From: CAZIGM01 sp964538675
GTDB taxonomy: Bacteria; Bacillota; Bacilli; Tepidibacillales; Tepidibacillaceae
Length of the DNA stretch: 49,618 nt
Assembly: GCA_964538675.1 (NCBI GenBank)
Contig: CAZIGM010000010.1
Span: 1-49,618 of the forward strand
Direction: 5' to 3'
Below the pieces are notes generated by a model. The model did not search any database. It saw only the letters and a program-made list of their open reading frames with translations, and had not been told where the DNA came from. The position numbers were made by a program, and so were the translations under genes. This document shows positions 36,039 through 44,800 of this stretch, in pieces; position 1 is the stretch's first letter; every line of letters starts with the position of its first letter.

Positions 36039-36661
36039 TCGGATAACTTTAAAGGGAGAACACGATAATCAACAATTTTAATATCCTTTGAAACATAGAT
36101 ATAGTCAATCCTTTTATTAGAAAACATAGTAGTCGGAAGGTGTTCTTTATTCATAAGTTTAGCAACATCAAGTTCATCTAGTGTAGATAAACTTGTATTA
36201 AGATCGCCCATAAAGATAAATGGTGTTTGTAAAGTTCTTAAATATGTTTGTATTTTTTTTAGTTGATTTATTCTTGTAAAAGAATTTAGACTAAGATGAG
36301 TATTTAATACATGGATTATTTCCCCATCTTGTTTTATTAAGGTATCTAAGAGTCCTCTATTTTCCCTTTTATGAGGTAAAAGAATGTGTTTACGTGACAG
36401 TATTGTTGACCTAGTATAGGTGGCAATACCGTATTGTCCACCATCTAAAGATATATGGGACCCAAAATGAACATTAAAGTTCAATTCTTTACTAATCTTT
36501 GAAACCTGAAAACCTCTTCTTTTTCCTTCATTAATTTCTTGAATAGAAATAATGTCAGGTTGTTCATTTCGCAAAAAAAGTATTACGCGGTCTAGCTGGG
36601 GTAACATCCACAAGTTTCTTCCACCATGGATATTATATGTTATCACTTTATAAGTTCTCAT
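35999..36661 (-). CDS. endonuclease/exonuclease/phosphatase (EEP) family protein
   Basis: This 220-residue protein has the DNase I-like EEP motifs TYNIHGG, ISIQEI, MGDLNTS and the final SDHFPVVAEF with catalytic Asp-His. Family members cleave phosphodiester bonds in nucleic acids or lipid and inositol phosphates. There is no signal peptide. The last 40 bases overlap the convergent phosphodiesterase gene. It is followed on the strand by a YtcJ amidohydrolase upstream; co-transcription with that gene (30 bases away) is possible. Confidence 0.9.
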   Translation of the reverse strand: MRTYKVITYNIHGGRNLWMLPQLDRVILFLRNEQPDIISIQEINEGKRRGFQVSKISKELNFNVHFGSHISLDGGQYGIATYTRSTILSRKHILLPHKRENRGLLDTLIKQDGEIIHVLNTHLSLNSFTRINQLKKIQTYLRTLQTPFIFMGDLNTSLSTLDELDVAKLMNKEHLPTTMFSNKRIDYIYVSKDIKIVDYRVLPLKLSDHFPVVAEFTFNN

Positions 36662-36690
36662 AATATTATTTTATCCTTAAAAATTTCAAA

Positions 36691-38304
36691 CTAATCAATT
36701 ATTTTACCATTAATAATAGTTAATTCAACATTAACATCCTTAATATTGTCAGGGTTCATCATAAAGATATTATCAGATAAGACTACAATGTCTGCTATTT
36801 TCCCTTGCGTAATTGAACCTTTAATTTTATCTTCGAAAGAAGTATATGCACCGCCCATTGTGTAACCATAAACCGCTTGTTCAACAGTTAATTTCTGCTC
36901 AGGAAGCCAGCCTTTAGAAGGGAAACCATTAAGATCTTTTCTAGTAACTGCAGCATATATACCATACATAACATTTGCTGGTTCAACTGGGCAGTCAGAA
37001 CTACAGGCTATAGTTACCTCTTTGTCTAAGAAACTTTTCCATCCATACGAATATTTCCCCCTCTCTTTACCTATTCTTTTCTCTACGTAATGCATATCGG
37101 TAGAGACAAAAAGAGGTTGAATAATTGCTGTTAAGTTTAACTCCTTAAATCTATTGAACAACTCACTATCTGTTATTTGGCAATGAATGATGGCGTGTCT
37201 AGCGTTTTCTCTAGTGTTTTCTTTTTGTGCTTTTTCAAAACTATTGCATACGCTGTGCATAGCTTTGTCGCCAATAGCATGTACTACTATTTGCATATTA
37301 AGATTATGGGCTGTTTTTATAATTTGATCAAGTTCTTGGTCTGTATATACTGGTATACCACATGTAGTAGAGTCGTCTGAATAAGGTTCTTGCAGATAAG
37401 CAGTTCTTGCACCTAATGATCCATCAATAAATATTTTTAGAGGTCCAATTTTAAAGAATTCATCACCAAGGTTTGTATTATAGCCTTTACTTATAAAATC
37501 ACATATAGAATTAACATCTGGCAAGTAACACTGTTGGTAGACTCTAATTGGTAAATTCCCTTCTTGTGCAAGTTCCTTATAGGCGTTAATTACTTTATCG
37601 TAGTTATTTGGATAAAGAAATAAGTCCTCGCTATGGATTGAAGTTATTCCATATGTAATTAATTCTCTTGATGATAGTTTTAGTATTTCTTTAATTTCAT
37701 TTTTTGTTGGTTGGGGAATCTGTTTTAATATTAACTTAATTGCATTTTCTCTGAAAATCCCTATAGGTTCTCTACTTTCATCCAAGTCAAAATGTCCGCC
37801 TTTTACTTGAGATGTAGTATCGTTTATTGATGCTAATTCTAACGCCTTACTGTTTGCTATGATTAAATGCCCACATACTCGTGATATAACAATTGGGTGG
37901 TCAGTGGAGATTTTATCAAGGTCATACTTGGTGGGTAATCTATTTTCAATAAATAGATTATCATTAAATTTTAAACCCCTAATCCATTTTTCTGTAGGTA
38001 AATGATTACACAAGATAAATTTCTTAATATTATCAGTTAATTCATTTATTGAATGGCAGTTTGCTAGATCTACCATCTGTTTACTTAAACCATAATTTAA
38101 CAGATGCATATGACTATCAATAAAACCTGGTAAGGCTAGTTTTTTATTTAAGTTTATAAGTTTAGAATTACTTTTTTTATAAGGTAGTATATCTTCGCTT
38201 TTTCCTATTTTAATAATCTTTCCTTCAAGGATTGCCACTGCTTCAACTGTAGGGTTATTTTTATCCATTGTAATAATATTACCGTTATATAGAATTAAAT
38301 CCAT
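36691..38304 (-). CDS. YtcJ-like amidohydrolase
   Basis: This 537-residue metal-dependent amidohydrolase has the HxH pair in GFIDSHMHLLNYG, the conserved Lys/His residues in the barrel (FIDGSLGARTAYLQEPY; IVVHAIGDKAM), and the final SSDCPVEPANVM. The family acts on N-acyl or amide substrates, and members are often misnamed exoenzyme regulators. ATG at 38304 is chosen because AAAGGAG precedes it; a longer frame to 38364 would overlap the upstream gene. It lies 22 bases downstream of the unknown 211-residue gene, so both are likely one transcript. Confidence 0.9.
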   Translation of the reverse strand: MDLILYNGNIITMDKNNPTVEAVAILEGKIIKIGKSEDILPYKKSNSKLINLNKKLALPGFIDSHMHLLNYGLSKQMVDLANCHSINELTDNIKKFILCNHLPTEKWIRGLKFNDNLFIENRLPTKYDLDKISTDHPIVISRVCGHLIIANSKALELASINDTTSQVKGGHFDLDESREPIGIFRENAIKLILKQIPQPTKNEIKEILKLSSRELITYGITSIHSEDLFLYPNNYDKVINAYKELAQEGNLPIRVYQQCYLPDVNSICDFISKGYNTNLGDEFFKIGPLKIFIDGSLGARTAYLQEPYSDDSTTCGIPVYTDQELDQIIKTAHNLNMQIVVHAIGDKAMHSVCNSFEKAQKENTRENARHAIIHCQITDSELFNRFKELNLTAIIQPLFVSTDMHYVEKRIGKERGKYSYGWKSFLDKEVTIACSSDCPVEPANVMYGIYAAVTRKDLNGFPSKGWLPEQKLTVEQAVYGYTMGGAYTSFEDKIKGSITQGKIADIVVLSDNIFMMNPDNIKDVNVELTIINGKIID

Positions 38305-38326
38305 ACGAAATACTCCTTTTGTTAAG

Positions 38327-38962
38327 CTAATTAATTGAATTAAGAATGGTTTCCTTGATAGCATGTATATCTTTTTCGTAAAAAATTTCCCATTCTATTC
38401 TTTGAGGTGCTGGAAGTAATGCAACACATAAATCAATATCTACCTGTCTTAAATTATTATTTTTCCATTTCTTAAAACTATAAAAAAGAAGACGAGTTGA
38501 AAAGATAGGGTATTCAAATCCTAAGGAAATTAAATCAATCTGTGATTGTTCACTTTTTGTTTCTAAAGTGGGAATATGTTTGTATACTTCTTCAATTTTA
38601 GAAAAAGCCATTATCAATTGAGAAGGAATATTAAGTGATTTATTTTCATTTTCGGGAAGTATATTATATTTAAAATAAGTTTGACTAGCAAAGGACATAT
38701 ACGTTTCAAAATCTTCTATTTTGAATTTTATAGCACGTTCTAAAGCTTTATCTACTGAAAGTTCTAAAATTGAGTAAAAGATGTCATTATTTAAATTAGC
38801 ATACAAAGGTTTTACTTTACATAAAAGTTTCATGTAATAATGTTTCAAGTAATTATGAGCATTTAAATCTCCTTCTAAACATCTACTCCAGTAGTGTTTT
38901 ATATCTTCAGAAGTTAGATCTTCTGTTTGATCTAATAATTTAATCATTTCATCTAAGTTCAT
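38327..38962 (-). CDS. unknown protein with sigma-region-2-like pattern
   Basis: I do not firmly recognise this 211-residue protein. The first 110 residues resemble a divergent sigma-70 region 2: CLEGDLNAHNYLKHYYMKLL resembles the GDxxAxxxLixxYxplv opening, and ILELSVDKALERAIKF with MSFASQTYFKY resembles the core-binding and -10 helices. A C-terminal helical part contains LRQVDIDLCVALLP. There is no clear region 4 helix-turn-helix. ATG at 38962 is preferred, 6 bases after GAGGG; an upstream ATG adds ten residues without a ribosome site. It precedes the YtcJ amidohydrolase by 22 bases. A sigma-like or helical scaffold role is a guess. Confidence 0.6.
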   Translation of the reverse strand: MNLDEMIKLLDQTEDLTSEDIKHYWSRCLEGDLNAHNYLKHYYMKLLCKVKPLYANLNNDIFYSILELSVDKALERAIKFKIEDFETYMSFASQTYFKYNILPENENKSLNIPSQLIMAFSKIEEVYKHIPTLETKSEQSQIDLISLGFEYPIFSTRLLFYSFKKWKNNNLRQVDIDLCVALLPAPQRIEWEIFYEKDIHAIKETILNSIN

Positions 38963-39060
38963 TTTAATCCCTCGCTTAATAATTATTATCATTTAATGAA
39001 TATGAAAATAAAATAAAAATATAATCTATTATAGCATGTAATATATTAATTTTTTTGATA

Positions 39061-39281
39061 ATAAAGCCGAACTTTATTCAGATAGAGTTTTTCACCTAAA
39101 GGTATAAGTGCAACTAAGACTTACGCTACGTTTAAACTTGCGTAAATCAAGTTTTTTTTACTTCACCTGAATTAATGCACTCAAGAGTACACTCGAGAGC
39201 ACAAGTCATGCTATGCAAGTGACGCTAAGACACCTTTGGTGTCAAGGTGTGTAAGTGAGGGTCTTATCATATCTTGATAAA
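39061..39281 (-). repeat. stem-loop-ended intergenic repeat, copy B (inverted)
   Basis: On the minus strand this copy begins with the hairpin TTATCAAGATATGATAA (perfect 6-bp stem), then GACCCTCACTTACACAC. It ends with the same roughly 110-base right part as copy A and the ATAAAG/CTTTAT hairpin at 39061-39077. The centre (about 39173-39240) differs from copy A and has its own hairpin GACACC..GGTGTC. It fills most of the gap of about 400 bases between two divergent genes. Confidence 0.75.
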
Positions 39282-39362
39282 AATATTGGTCGAGTTAGGT
39301 ATTAATAGATTGTTTGTCTCATAAATTATAAAAATCGTAATAAATTATGAGGGTGAGGCTAA

Positions 39363-40214
39363 TTGAAATATAAAAAAACTATAATTCCTTTTCTTATTAT
39401 CTTAATAGTTGGAGTATCTGTTTTTATTTGGTATAAAAATAATATTTATTCAAATGTAATTAAATTTTTCCCTATTAATAATAGTATTTATTTTACGGAA
39501 GTAGGGTCAGATCTGGAAATATATGAGCAAGAAAACAAAAGATATAAAGTTGTAGGTGAATCATGGTCACAAACCAGTGAGAAAGTTTTTTTACGTCAAG
39601 ATGTAAATTTACTCTTTCAAAATGGTTTTCTAAAAGGATTCGACTACCCTTGGGAAAAAGATACTGATTGGATAATTAATAAAATTGCAATTCCATTAGA
39701 AATGGATTCTATATATTCGTTGCTTTCGTATCATCATGCAGAAATTCATCAAAATGATATTATTACAAGTAATCAAGCTGTAACTGAAGATAAACTATAT
39801 GTAAGTGCCATTCAAAATACTTGGGATGCTTTTAAAGTACCACAAAATGATTTGCAAAAGAAACAACAAGCGACTCTAACTGCTAATTACAAAAAAGTAA
39901 GGGAGGAGTTGTTAGAACAGGGTCTTAAACAACTAAATATTAATAAGGATAATTATATGATATATGATTTAGATACATTTTCTTTAAAAGGTGAGGAATC
40001 AGGTATAATAAATGAAACACAATGGCAATCAGTATTAGGTGGTTTGTGGGAGGGATTGTATAATAATTATATATTTTCATATATAAAAGATGAGTTAAAA
40101 TATTTTTCTCCGCCAATGCCGTGGATATTAGTAGATAAATTGGGGACACATTTATTAGTTATATATCAACAGGCCAATGGAGAATTTGTAAAATTAATTA
40201 TGGCAATTAAATAA
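39363..40214 (+). CDS. membrane-anchored extracytoplasmic protein of unknown function
   Basis: I do not recognise this 283-residue protein. One N-terminal membrane helix (about residues 5-23, IIPFLIILIVGVSVFIW) anchors a hydrophilic domain outside the cell. It is read from TTG at 39363 with GGGTGAGG upstream. The domain is rich in aromatic and acidic residues and lacks cysteines, so no redox or metal site is seen. It lies convergent to the YdjM-family gene and alone after repeat copy B. Confidence 0.7.
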   Translation: MKYKKTIIPFLIILIVGVSVFIWYKNNIYSNVIKFFPINNSIYFTEVGSDLEIYEQENKRYKVVGESWSQTSEKVFLRQDVNLLFQNGFLKGFDYPWEKDTDWIINKIAIPLEMDSIYSLLSYHHAEIHQNDIITSNQAVTEDKLYVSAIQNTWDAFKVPQNDLQKKQQATLTANYKKVREELLEQGLKQLNINKDNYMIYDLDTFSLKGEESGIINETQWQSVLGGLWEGLYNNYIFSYIKDELKYFSPPMPWILVDKLGTHLLVIYQQANGEFVKLIMAIK

Positions 40215-40220
40215 TGTTTT

Positions 40221-41213
40221 TCATTTAATAAAATAAGTTTTTAGAATAGGTATAAATCCCCTCTTAATTTGATTGTTATCTCTCCATATAAAAGAAGATT
40301 TTAAGATGTTATAATCGTCATCTAAAGTTACAATAACGATTAAGGTAAAATAATTTCTAAACCTATATTTTAAATCTATCCAGATAATATCATAACCCAT
40401 AGAAGTTTTTCTTCGTTCAGGATAGGCGTATTTGGTAAATTGCAATAAATTCATAATTTTGATATCTTCTTTAGATGCCTCTATTGATTTATATACTGGT
40501 TCCTTCATTTTAGTTTCTATCCATAATAAATTCTTTTCTTTAATAATTCCAATATTATATTGTTCAGGTAATTCTTCGATAATATTCCATATTCCCCATC
40601 TAATAGATGGAAATAAACTAAGCTTACCAATTAAATTATAGTTGGTTTGTAAGATAATTTTTGTTTTAATATGAATCCATGCTCTAATACAACAGTAAAA
40701 TATGGTTATAAGGTATACTATAGTAAAAATATATATAAAGCTATGCCTATTAAAACTCCATATAAGAATAGAGATAGAATGAATAGTAAATAAAAAAGGA
40801 TCAAAAATATTAAGTATATTTAATGAATACCTTTTTCTAGTAAATGGATATAAAATTTGGGTTCCATAAGTGTTTAATAAATCCAAAACAACATGAGTAA
40901 GCACTGCAAAAAAAGTCCATATCCATACATGAAATAAGAATGGTGATGGATAGTAAATTAATATTAATAAAGATATAAGGGTTGGCCAGAGGAAAATAGC
41001 TGGCAAAGAATGAGTTATACCTCTATGGTGTTTAATGTAGCCAGCTGATCCGGTAAATATTTTTGTAATTCCATCAAAATCTGGTGCTTGGGAGCCGATT
41101 ATAGTCCCAATTAAAATAGCTTGTGATAAAGTCGATTCTTGATTAACTATTGGATCGATATGAGCTAATCCAGCCAAGCTAAGTCCCATAATAAAGTGAG
41201 TTCCTGTATCCAA
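40221..41213 (-). CDS. YdjM/YbcI-family membrane metal-dependent hydrolase
   Basis: This 330-residue protein matches the LexA-binding/YdjM inner-membrane hydrolase family. Metal-binding motifs are MDTGTHFIMGL, IGSQAPDFDG and IKHHRGITHSLP, then THVVLDLLNTYGTQIL. About five membrane segments follow. The C-terminal part of about 130 residues is an extra domain of unknown fold. Known members hydrolyse lipid-like or phosphoester substrates, but function is poorly defined. It lies downstream of the small-ORF cluster, separated by a hairpin at 41284. Confidence 0.85.
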   Translation of the reverse strand: MDTGTHFIMGLSLAGLAHIDPIVNQESTLSQAILIGTIIGSQAPDFDGITKIFTGSAGYIKHHRGITHSLPAIFLWPTLISLLILIYYPSPFLFHVWIWTFFAVLTHVVLDLLNTYGTQILYPFTRKRYSLNILNIFDPFLFTIHSISILIWSFNRHSFIYIFTIVYLITIFYCCIRAWIHIKTKIILQTNYNLIGKLSLFPSIRWGIWNIIEELPEQYNIGIIKEKNLLWIETKMKEPVYKSIEASKEDIKIMNLLQFTKYAYPERRKTSMGYDIIWIDLKYRFRNYFTLIVIVTLDDDYNILKSSFIWRDNNQIKRGFIPILKTYFIK

Positions 41214-41283
41214 TATTATTCAATCCTAACATAATGTTTTTTATATTATTAACCAGTTAAGAGATATTTATCCTAATACATAA

Positions 41284-41310
41284 AGCCATCATTTTTAAAT
41301 GATGGCTTTA
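41284..41310 (-). terminator. hairpin after the YrzI-like gene
   Basis: A perfect inverted repeat (AAAGCCATCATTT and its complement) ends the small-ORF cluster on the minus strand. The following tract is only weakly T-rich, so termination may be partial. Confidence 0.6.
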
Positions 41311-41314
41311 TGTA

Positions 41315-41464
41315 TTATCTTATATTCAAGTAATCTAAATATTTATATTTTACTTTTTCTATTTCATCTTCGATTCTTTTATGCTCTAAAGGTTTTCTTA
41401 ATATATCGTTCTCTGATATATTCCTTTCAATCTTAATAGTATAATTAAGAATATTTAAGTTCAT
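41315..41464 (-). CDS. small YrzI-like protein (49 aa)
   Basis: The ATG at 41464 has a GGGGGT ribosome site 8 bases upstream. The 49-residue protein begins MNLNILNYTIKIER, which resembles the M-x-L-N-(I/L)-x-x-x-T-(I/V)-x-(I/V) start of the Bac_small_YrzI family of Bacillus. The rest is a charged helix ending KYKYLDYLNIR. In B. subtilis the yrzI transcript carries several short ORFs and is cleaved during translation by the ribosome-associated nuclease Rae1. The match here is by eye and modest, but the layout with neighbouring mini-ORFs fits. Confidence 0.55.
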   Translation of the reverse strand: MNLNILNYTIKIERNISENDILRKPLEHKRIEDEIEKVKYKYLDYLNIR

Positions 41465-41490
41465 ATATAATACCCCCTATAACTAAAAAT

Positions 41491-41550
41491 TCAGTAATCG
41501 TCTATCACCTTATTAATAGAAGATTTTAATAACACAAAACTAATATACAT
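41491..41550 (-). CDS. mini-ORF (19 aa) in small-peptide locus
   Basis: The ATG at 41550 follows a strong GAAAGGAGTG ribosome site. The peptide begins MYISFVLLKSSINKV and is hydrophobic at its N-terminus. It ends 26 bases before the YrzI-like gene. At this size the evidence is the ribosome site and the clustering of similar mini-ORFs, so translation is probable but function unknown. Confidence 0.5.
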   Translation of the reverse strand: MYISFVLLKSSINKVIDDY

Positions 41551-41582
41551 TGTATACACTCCTTTCAAATTTTTTATGTATT

Positions 41583-41613
41583 AAAAAAAGACCATAGTAA
41601 CCTATGGTCTTTT
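41583..41613 (-). terminator. second hairpin terminator in small-peptide locus
   Basis: The 12-bp stem AAAAGACCATAG/CTATGGTCTTTT (41586-41597 with 41602-41613) with a 4-base loop is followed on the minus strand by a T run. Confidence 0.85.
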
Positions 41614-41624
41614 AATACCTTAAC

Positions 41625-41661
41625 AAATAAAAACCCATAGTCGAATACACGACTAATGGGT
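41625..41661 (-). terminator. first hairpin terminator after the 23-aa ORF
   Basis: ACCCATAGTCG (41633-41643) pairs with CGACTAATGGGT (41650-41661, one bulge) and is followed on the minus strand by TTTTTATTTG. It lies about 35 bases past the 23-codon ORF. Confidence 0.82.
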
Positions 41662-41695
41662 AATTTCAACAATAAAATTAAATTAAAGTATTGTT

Positions 41696-41767
41696 TTACA
41701 AGATCCCGATGCCGTGCAAAGTTATTAAATTTTCAGTGTTATTTAGATCAATTAATTTTTTCATCAT
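41696..41767 (-). CDS. mini-ORF (23 aa) with strong promoter and ribosome site
   Basis: The ATG at 41767 (or 41764) follows AAGGAGGTC at good spacing. The peptide (starts MMKKLIDLNNTENLI, ends LHGIGIL) is short and has nine Leu/Ile out of 23 residues. It has its own promoter (TTTACA, 17 bases, TATACT at 41815-41843) and is followed by two terminator hairpins before the next mini-ORFs. It could be a functional peptide, or a leader that controls read-through into the downstream mini-ORFs. No homology is claimed. Confidence 0.6.
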   Translation of the reverse strand: MMKKLIDLNNTENLITLHGIGIL

Positions 41768-41814
41768 TATGCACGACCTCCTTAAAATAAATTCTAAAAT
41801 ATCAAACCTACCTT

Positions 41815-41843
41815 AGTATACTTAAAGAAAAGAACATTGTAAA
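41815..41843 (-). promoter_or_regulatory. strong promoter of the small-peptide locus
   Basis: On the minus strand TTTACA (41838-41843) and TATACT (41815-41820) are exactly 17 bases apart, about 50 bases before the 23-codon ORF and just beyond the gltB stop. Confidence 0.8.
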
Positions 41844-41851
41844 GAAAAAAA

Positions 41852-44800
41852 TTAAATTTTAGCAATAATTTGCACAAAATGAGATTTAACATCACTTAAA
41901 ATATTTACTAATTTCTTGGCATTTTCATGTTGATTAAATTTTGTTAATTCTTGAATATATAAGTTTAATAGTTCATTTATATCATCAATTCCTTTTGAAT
42001 CAATTGGGAGAATAGATATATTTGCACCTTTTGCAATTCGTCTTTTTAGAGCATTTATATCTAATCCTAATTCTGGAACAATTCTTTGATAAATGACACC
42101 GCCTGTCATTCCAGAACATATCCAAGGTCCTGGATCTCCTAAAACTATTACACGTCCATTAGTCATATATTCAAATGCAAATCCTTTAATATTAGCTCTT
42201 GTTGCAATTCCACCTAATTTGTCTTGAATAGGTGTCGTAATTTCTCCACCAATAATAATATCTGCTCCAGAAAGTCTAATACATGCTCTAGAATCCGCAT
42301 TGCCCTGTACAATAAACAAACCTTTTTGTGCTCCATAAAAACAACTTTTCCCTATAGAACCATTGATATAATAACCATTTTTATCTTTTGTTTTTATAAT
42401 ACTAACCTTTCCACCGTAAGCAGTTTTACCCAGCCCATCCTGACATCCGCCATTGACTTCTATATTTACACCATCGGACAAATATGCTGCTAAACCATTT
42501 CCAGGTATTGAACCATCCTTAAATTTTATGTTTATCGGTTGTTTTGAATGATATTTACCATTAAGGTTATTCCGTACACGATTACCTGATATATCACTGC
42601 CAATCATTCTATTGGTACAATTAACAAGCTTTTGAGTCAATTCTTCTGGTTGCGTTGCATTATCAGAAATAACATTATTAGAAATACTTTCTGATTTTCT
42701 TTGTATTGGAGAAGAAATTAATAAAGAGCTAAGATCTAATAGATTGTTATAATTTATTTGTTGTAGTAAATCAGATTTTCCAACTAAATCTTGTAATGTG
42801 CTTGCTCCAAGACGATTAACAATTTCTTTAGTTTCTTCAGCAATTAATAGAAATAATCTTTTTAGATTACTGACAGAAAGATCAAAATCTCTGGGTTTAA
42901 AATTTTTCAGTCCTTTATTAGTTGCTTGCTCAATATTATCAATTTGTGTAGATATTCCAACATGACATGTATCCAAATGACAACTACGACATGTGGTACA
43001 ACCAACAGCAACCAAAGCTAATGTACCAAATCCAACCCTATTTGCCCCTAGAAGAATTGATTTTACTACATCTTTACCACTGCGAATACCTCCATCCGCC
43101 CAAATTTCTACAGCATCTCTTAATCCTGCATCAATTAATGCAAGGTGTGATAAATTTATTCCAATTTCAATAGGAAGTCCAACATGTTGAACAGCATGAA
43201 CCCTTGCTGCTCCAGTACCACCATCATAACCACTTAGGGAAATAACATCAGCACCTGCTTTTGCAATACCAACAGAAATAGTTCCAATGTTAGGGACAAT
43301 AGGTACTTTCACAATAATCTTAGCTGTATTATTAGTAGTTTTAAGTTCTGAAATAATTTGAGCTAAGTCTTCAATTGAATAAATATCGTGATTGTTAGAA
43401 GGAGATATTAAGTCTGTATTAGGTGAAGTATTTCTTGCATCAGCTATTTTAACAGTCACTTTATTACTAGGTAAATGTCCACCTTCACCAGGTTTTGCTC
43501 CTTGACCAATTTTAATCTCAAGCCAATGAGATGAATTAACAAACTCTACGTTAACTCCAAAACGACCTGATGCTATTTGCATACCTCTATTGTTGGGGTA
43601 TCTTCCTAATAGACTCTTTATTTCCCCACCTTCACCACTAATGCTTAACATATTTAATTGATAAGAGGCTTCAGCATATGCTCGAAATGCAGTTTCACTT
43701 TGAGATCCGAAAGACATTGAACTAATAACAAATGGTAAAGCATGATTGCCAATACCAATATTTATATAATCCTTGTTAATTATTTCTTGAGAAAATTTAA
43801 AGTCTAATAGATGTCTTATAGCTAAAGGATTTTCCTTCTCTTGTTCAGACAAGTTTTCTTTATAGACATCATAACCTTTTATGCCAAAAGAGATATCATG
43901 TAAATCTTTAGTAATTTTAGGTAACAATTTAAAGCTTCTTGTTACCCTTACTTTATCAGAATTAAAATCTTCTCTTCTTTTAAGTGCATCATTTTCTAAT
44001 TGAAAAAATGAGTAACCAATTTTGTTATTTCCGAAGAAATTATTTACTCTTAAAATCTCTATAATTTCCTGATGTAGTCCAATAGATGAAAATAATCGTG
44101 AATAGCCTCTTAATTCATGTATACCTAAAGTAGATATAACTTTCTCTAGTCCTTTATTTAAAGCGGAGTAAACATTTTTGATTGAATCAATATTATTTTT
44201 TTGAGAAATGGAGTTAAATAATAAATAAGGAGAAACAGCATCTGCACCAAGTCCTATAGCTGTAATCATGTCATGTAGATGACGTAATGAACCCGAACGT
44301 AAAATTATACTTGTCATTCTACGTAAATTTTCATTATTTATATTCTCATTTTTTAATGCAGTATCAATAGAAGCAATAGCTAAATGAGGGTCGAGCCATA
44401 AATACTCATTATTTTCAAATAAAATTTGATCATCTAGAATAATTAATTTTGCTCCACTTTTAACTGCTTGTATAGCCTCATTGTTTAATATCACTAGTCT
44501 TTCCTTAATTGTTTGTTTCTGAGAAAAAGCCAAGTCTAATGTTGCAACAGATCTTCTATTTTCAGAAAAAAAGCAGTGAAAAGCTTTATCTAGTGTTGTT
44601 GTACCTATTTCTTCTGCAAAAATTTGGGCTGTTATACCTTCTAATAATATAGGTGATAAAATTTCAAAAGAGGTGTCTCCTCTGTTATGAGGAACAAATT
44701 TTTCTCTACCTCCTAGAATCATTCTAGTAGAAAAATGTTCAATTTCTCTTTCCCGATCAATTGCTGGGTTAGTAACAACTGCAACAGTTTCTTTAAAAAA

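Noticed and set aside
36691..38364. Longer amidohydrolase starting at 38364
   Set aside because: It would overlap the upstream gene; ATG 38304 has AAAGGAG.
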